NCBI GenBank assembly: GCA_001657315.1
Contig: LYSV01000126.1
Coordinates: 1-35,858 of the forward strand
Direction of reading: 5' to 3'
Source: Flammeovirgaceae bacterium BBD 1991-12
Lineage (GTDB): Bacteria; Bacteroidota; Bacteroidia; Cytophagales; Cyclobacteriaceae
Length of the DNA: 35,858 bases
This document shows, piece after piece, positions 33,541 to 35,858 of the stretch. The stretch's first letter is position 1. Each line of letters begins with the position of its first letter. The translations under genes and the position numbers were made by a program. Below the pieces are notes generated by a model that worked only from the letters and a program-made list of their open reading frames with translations, was not told the DNA's origin and ran no database searches.

Positions 33541-34458
33541 TTAGGTCACAACATTCTGATGGGCCACGGGAATGTATATTTCACTTTCTGACCTTTCATC
33601 GTACGGCCCAAGGCATTTTTCTCCGTAGACCTCAAAGTTGAACGGCTTCGTTAGTTGATAGTCTGTTTCAGGCAGAAACTGATGATAAATGTACCGGTAA
33701 GTATAGCCAACCTTGTTGGACAGGCCTTTGTGTATGAACTTAAGGTAATGTCCTGCAGGAATTATCTTCACTACAAATTGCGGATCGGTTTCTTCGATAT
33801 GCTGCGCCTCTACTCCAATGTAAAAATACATGCCCCCCGGTTCATGATCTTCCGACCAGAACTGGACCTGATAAAAACGTTCTGGTAACAGCCTGTTTTT
33901 GATAGCCTGAGATTCCTTCATAAACTGGCCCCATTCCCCGGACAGGTCGATCGCCTTGTTGCTGTCTGCCACAAAAAAAGAGATTCCTACAAGCGTCTTT
34001 GAGGGCAATTCAACCAATTCAGGTGACTGGGTTCTCGCCTTTTCCGACTGGTAAATGTACTCCTCAGTGATGGTCTGGGTCAATTTTTGGAGAGGGGTAC
34101 TGCGGTCATTTCTCACTTTTGAGGGGTTAACTCCAAAGTATTTTCTAAAAGCCCTTGTGAAAGCCTCATGGCTACCAAACTGAAAGTCCCAGGCAATATC
34201 GGCTATTTTTTTATCACCCGTACGGAGCTCATGAACACTCTCGGTTAACCTCCGCTGGTGAAGGTACTTTTTGGGAGAGAGACCGGTAATACTCTGAAAC
34301 AACCTGATAAAGTGATAAAGGGAGCAACAACCTTCCTGAGCCATATCCAGAACGTTGATATCCTCCCTTAGGTTTTCCTCGATAAATCCTATGACTTTCA
34401 GTATGGTTTCCTTATTGGTCACGCCGGCATATATGTACTCATTGAAAATTGAATTCAT
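33541..34458 (-). CDS. AraC-family regulator with GyrI-like effector-binding domain
   Basis: A 305-residue transcription regulator. The AraC DNA-binding domain covers about 18-118 with two helix-turn-helix motifs (CCSLYHFIRLFQSITGLSP; the second around IADIAWDFQFGSHEAFTRAF) and the closing FRKYFGVNPSKVR. The C-terminal GyrI/SOUL-like small-molecule-binding domain covers about 148-300 (SKTLVGISFF; VVKIIPAGHYLKFIHKG). This order (HTH first, GyrI second) is that of Rob/MarA-like multidrug-responsive regulators. I start at the ATG at 34458; the longer open frame to 34524 lies inside the TrmO-like gene. Even so, its first 20 nt overlap the end of that gene, so the two are translationally coupled. 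Confidence 0.9.
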   Translation of the reverse strand: MNSIFNEYIYAGVTNKETILKVIGFIEENLREDINVLDMAQEGCCSLYHFIRLFQSITGLSPKKYLHQRRLTESVHELRTGDKKIADIAWDFQFGSHEAFTRAFRKYFGVNPSKVRNDRSTPLQKLTQTITEEYIYQSEKARTQSPELVELPSKTLVGISFFVADSNKAIDLSGEWGQFMKESQAIKNRLLPERFYQVQFWSEDHEPGGMYFYIGVEAQHIEETDPQFVVKIIPAGHYLKFIHKGLSNKVGYTYRYIYHQFLPETDYQLTKPFNFEVYGEKCLGPYDERSESEIYIPVAHQNVVT

Positions 34459-34924
34459 TCTGCCAGTTGAACATACCAGCATCTTCATACCACTGCGGCC
34501 AATGACTGCACCACTGTGGCACACGGCATGTTTTTACCCTCTCAAACAAATGATAGGGTTTAATATCAAGAACAGGTGTTCCGTCTTTTGCATCAGTATA
34601 GGGGGTAGATATGAGGCCGTTATGTTCATCAATCTTCAAAACAGCTATGGTCGTGATCAGTACAGGATTGGGCCTTAACTGGGAACGTGTGGCAAATACC
34701 CCAATTTTGTCAGGTCCTTTTTTATACGGTTTATTTTCGACCAATCGGGCTCTGTACGCTGGTGTGTCAGAAAGATTCCCCCACCACACAATCTGAAGGT
34801 GACTGAATCCACGAATGTTTTGGAGGCCAGGCCGGTATTCCTGATTGATCTTAATGAAACAATTGTGGTTTTCAATATGAAAAAAACCAATGGGTTGTAT
34901 TTGAATTTTAGATTCCATTTTCAT
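34439..34924 (-). CDS. TrmO/TsaA-like tRNA t6A37 N6-methyltransferase family protein
   Basis: A 161-residue beta-barrel protein of the TrmO (YaeB, UPF0066) family, whose characterised members use SAM to methylate N6-threonylcarbamoyladenosine at tRNA position 37. The N-terminus IQPIGFFHIEN (8-18), the core GVFATRSQLRPNP (75-87; usually ATRSPxRPNP), and DAKDGTPVLDIKPY (111-124) identify the family. It is short: E. coli TrmO is about 235 residues with an extra C-terminal domain, absent here. Short versions may have a different substrate. It is the first gene of an operon with the AraC-GyrI regulator, which overlaps its last 20 nt. Confidence 0.87.
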   Translation of the reverse strand: MKMESKIQIQPIGFFHIENHNCFIKINQEYRPGLQNIRGFSHLQIVWWGNLSDTPAYRARLVENKPYKKGPDKIGVFATRSQLRPNPVLITTIAVLKIDEHNGLISTPYTDAKDGTPVLDIKPYHLFERVKTCRVPQWCSHWPQWYEDAGMFNWQNEFNFQ

Positions 34925-34952
34925 TCATTTTTGTTGATCATAGTACGAAACA

Positions 34953-34979
34953 CTTACCGGTAAGCGCGCAACAAAAATA
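34953..34979 (-). promoter_or_regulatory. Promoter element and 12-bp operator-like palindrome for trmO-like/AraC operon
   Basis: TATTTTTG on the minus strand (34972-34979) matches TAnnTTTG. The palindrome CTTACCGGTAAG (34953-34964) begins 7 nt downstream, right where transcription should start, and lies 28 nt before the ATG at 34924. This is a good site for repression, perhaps by the AraC-GyrI regulator encoded in the same operon, which is inference. Confidence 0.4.
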
Positions 34980-35110
34980 TGACCCATCTTCTTTGATCCT
35001 TTGACGGATCTTGCCTGATCGAACGGTAAAATTGATCTTTATTGCTAAAGAAAAGTTGCATCAGACTTGCTGTAAGGTCTTTTTCACAGTATGGCACACA
35101 GACAGCCCCG

Positions 35111-35858
<748 letters not shown>

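Noticed and set aside
34459-34524. Longer N-terminus for the AraC-GyrI regulator
   Set aside because: The extension lies inside the TrmO-like gene, has no AraC-family similarity, and ATG 34458 fits the domain start.

Overview
The window reads as a chromosomal segment of a Bacteroidota bacterium, most likely Cytophagales-like. Evidence: a secreted agarase with a type IX secretion (T9SS) C-terminal sorting domain, two DUF3857 proteins, Bacteroidota-style promoters (TTG, about 20 nt, TAnnTTTG), few Shine-Dalgarno sequences, and M16/M1/M14 secreted peptidases of the kind common in this phylum. I see no tRNA, rRNA, CRISPR array, insertion sequence or phage gene. Taxonomy below phylum is inference.

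Layout. 1-486 is gene-free: an AT-rich part with AATTATAATT repeats, then a GC-richer stretch (about 311-446) able to form competing hairpins. 487-2112 (-) is a GH16 beta-agarase with fascin-like repeats and a T9SS tail; two inverted repeats lie just upstream. 2452-2919 (-) is a degenerate receiver-domain protein. 3022-7027 is a compact natural-product locus: FAD oxidoreductase (+), UbiA prenyltransferase (-), type III polyketide synthase (+) and SAM methyltransferase (+). A prenylated, methylated, oxidised phenolic or quinone product is the simplest inference; this locus is the best candidate for an undescribed pathway. 7110-9218 (-) is a TPR sensor histidine kinase, followed by a nitroreductase (-).

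10203-17401 (+) holds a DUF3857 protein whose transglutaminase-like domain looks dead, a DUF3857 protein with the cysteine intact (ATGA overlap), an M14-type metallopeptidase, and a photolyase/cryptochrome-like protein of the FeS-BCP family that lacks the iron-sulfur cysteines. 17411-19889 (-) is a lipoprotein amidase followed 10 nt later by a membrane-anchored protein with the H-x6-D and H-x-H metal motifs of LAS (M15/M74-like) peptidases. Then come a DinB-fold protein (+), a 7TM-DISM receptor with no output domain (+), DNA polymerase I (+) and a GTG-started secreted protein coupled to polA.

26241-30711 (+) carries a PLP-dependent serine/threonine dehydratase, a two-module M16 lipoprotein peptidase, and a 73-codon gene with its own promoter and a strong bidirectional terminator. 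30829-33054 (-) is an M1 aminopeptidase. 33055-33540 is gene-free. The right end (-) has an AraC-GyrI regulator overlapping a TrmO-like gene, and the 3' part of an esterase that runs off the window.

Several computed ORF starts are TTG/GTG codons just ahead of a better ATG; I moved these where a signal peptide, ribosome-binding sequence or family N-terminus supported it.
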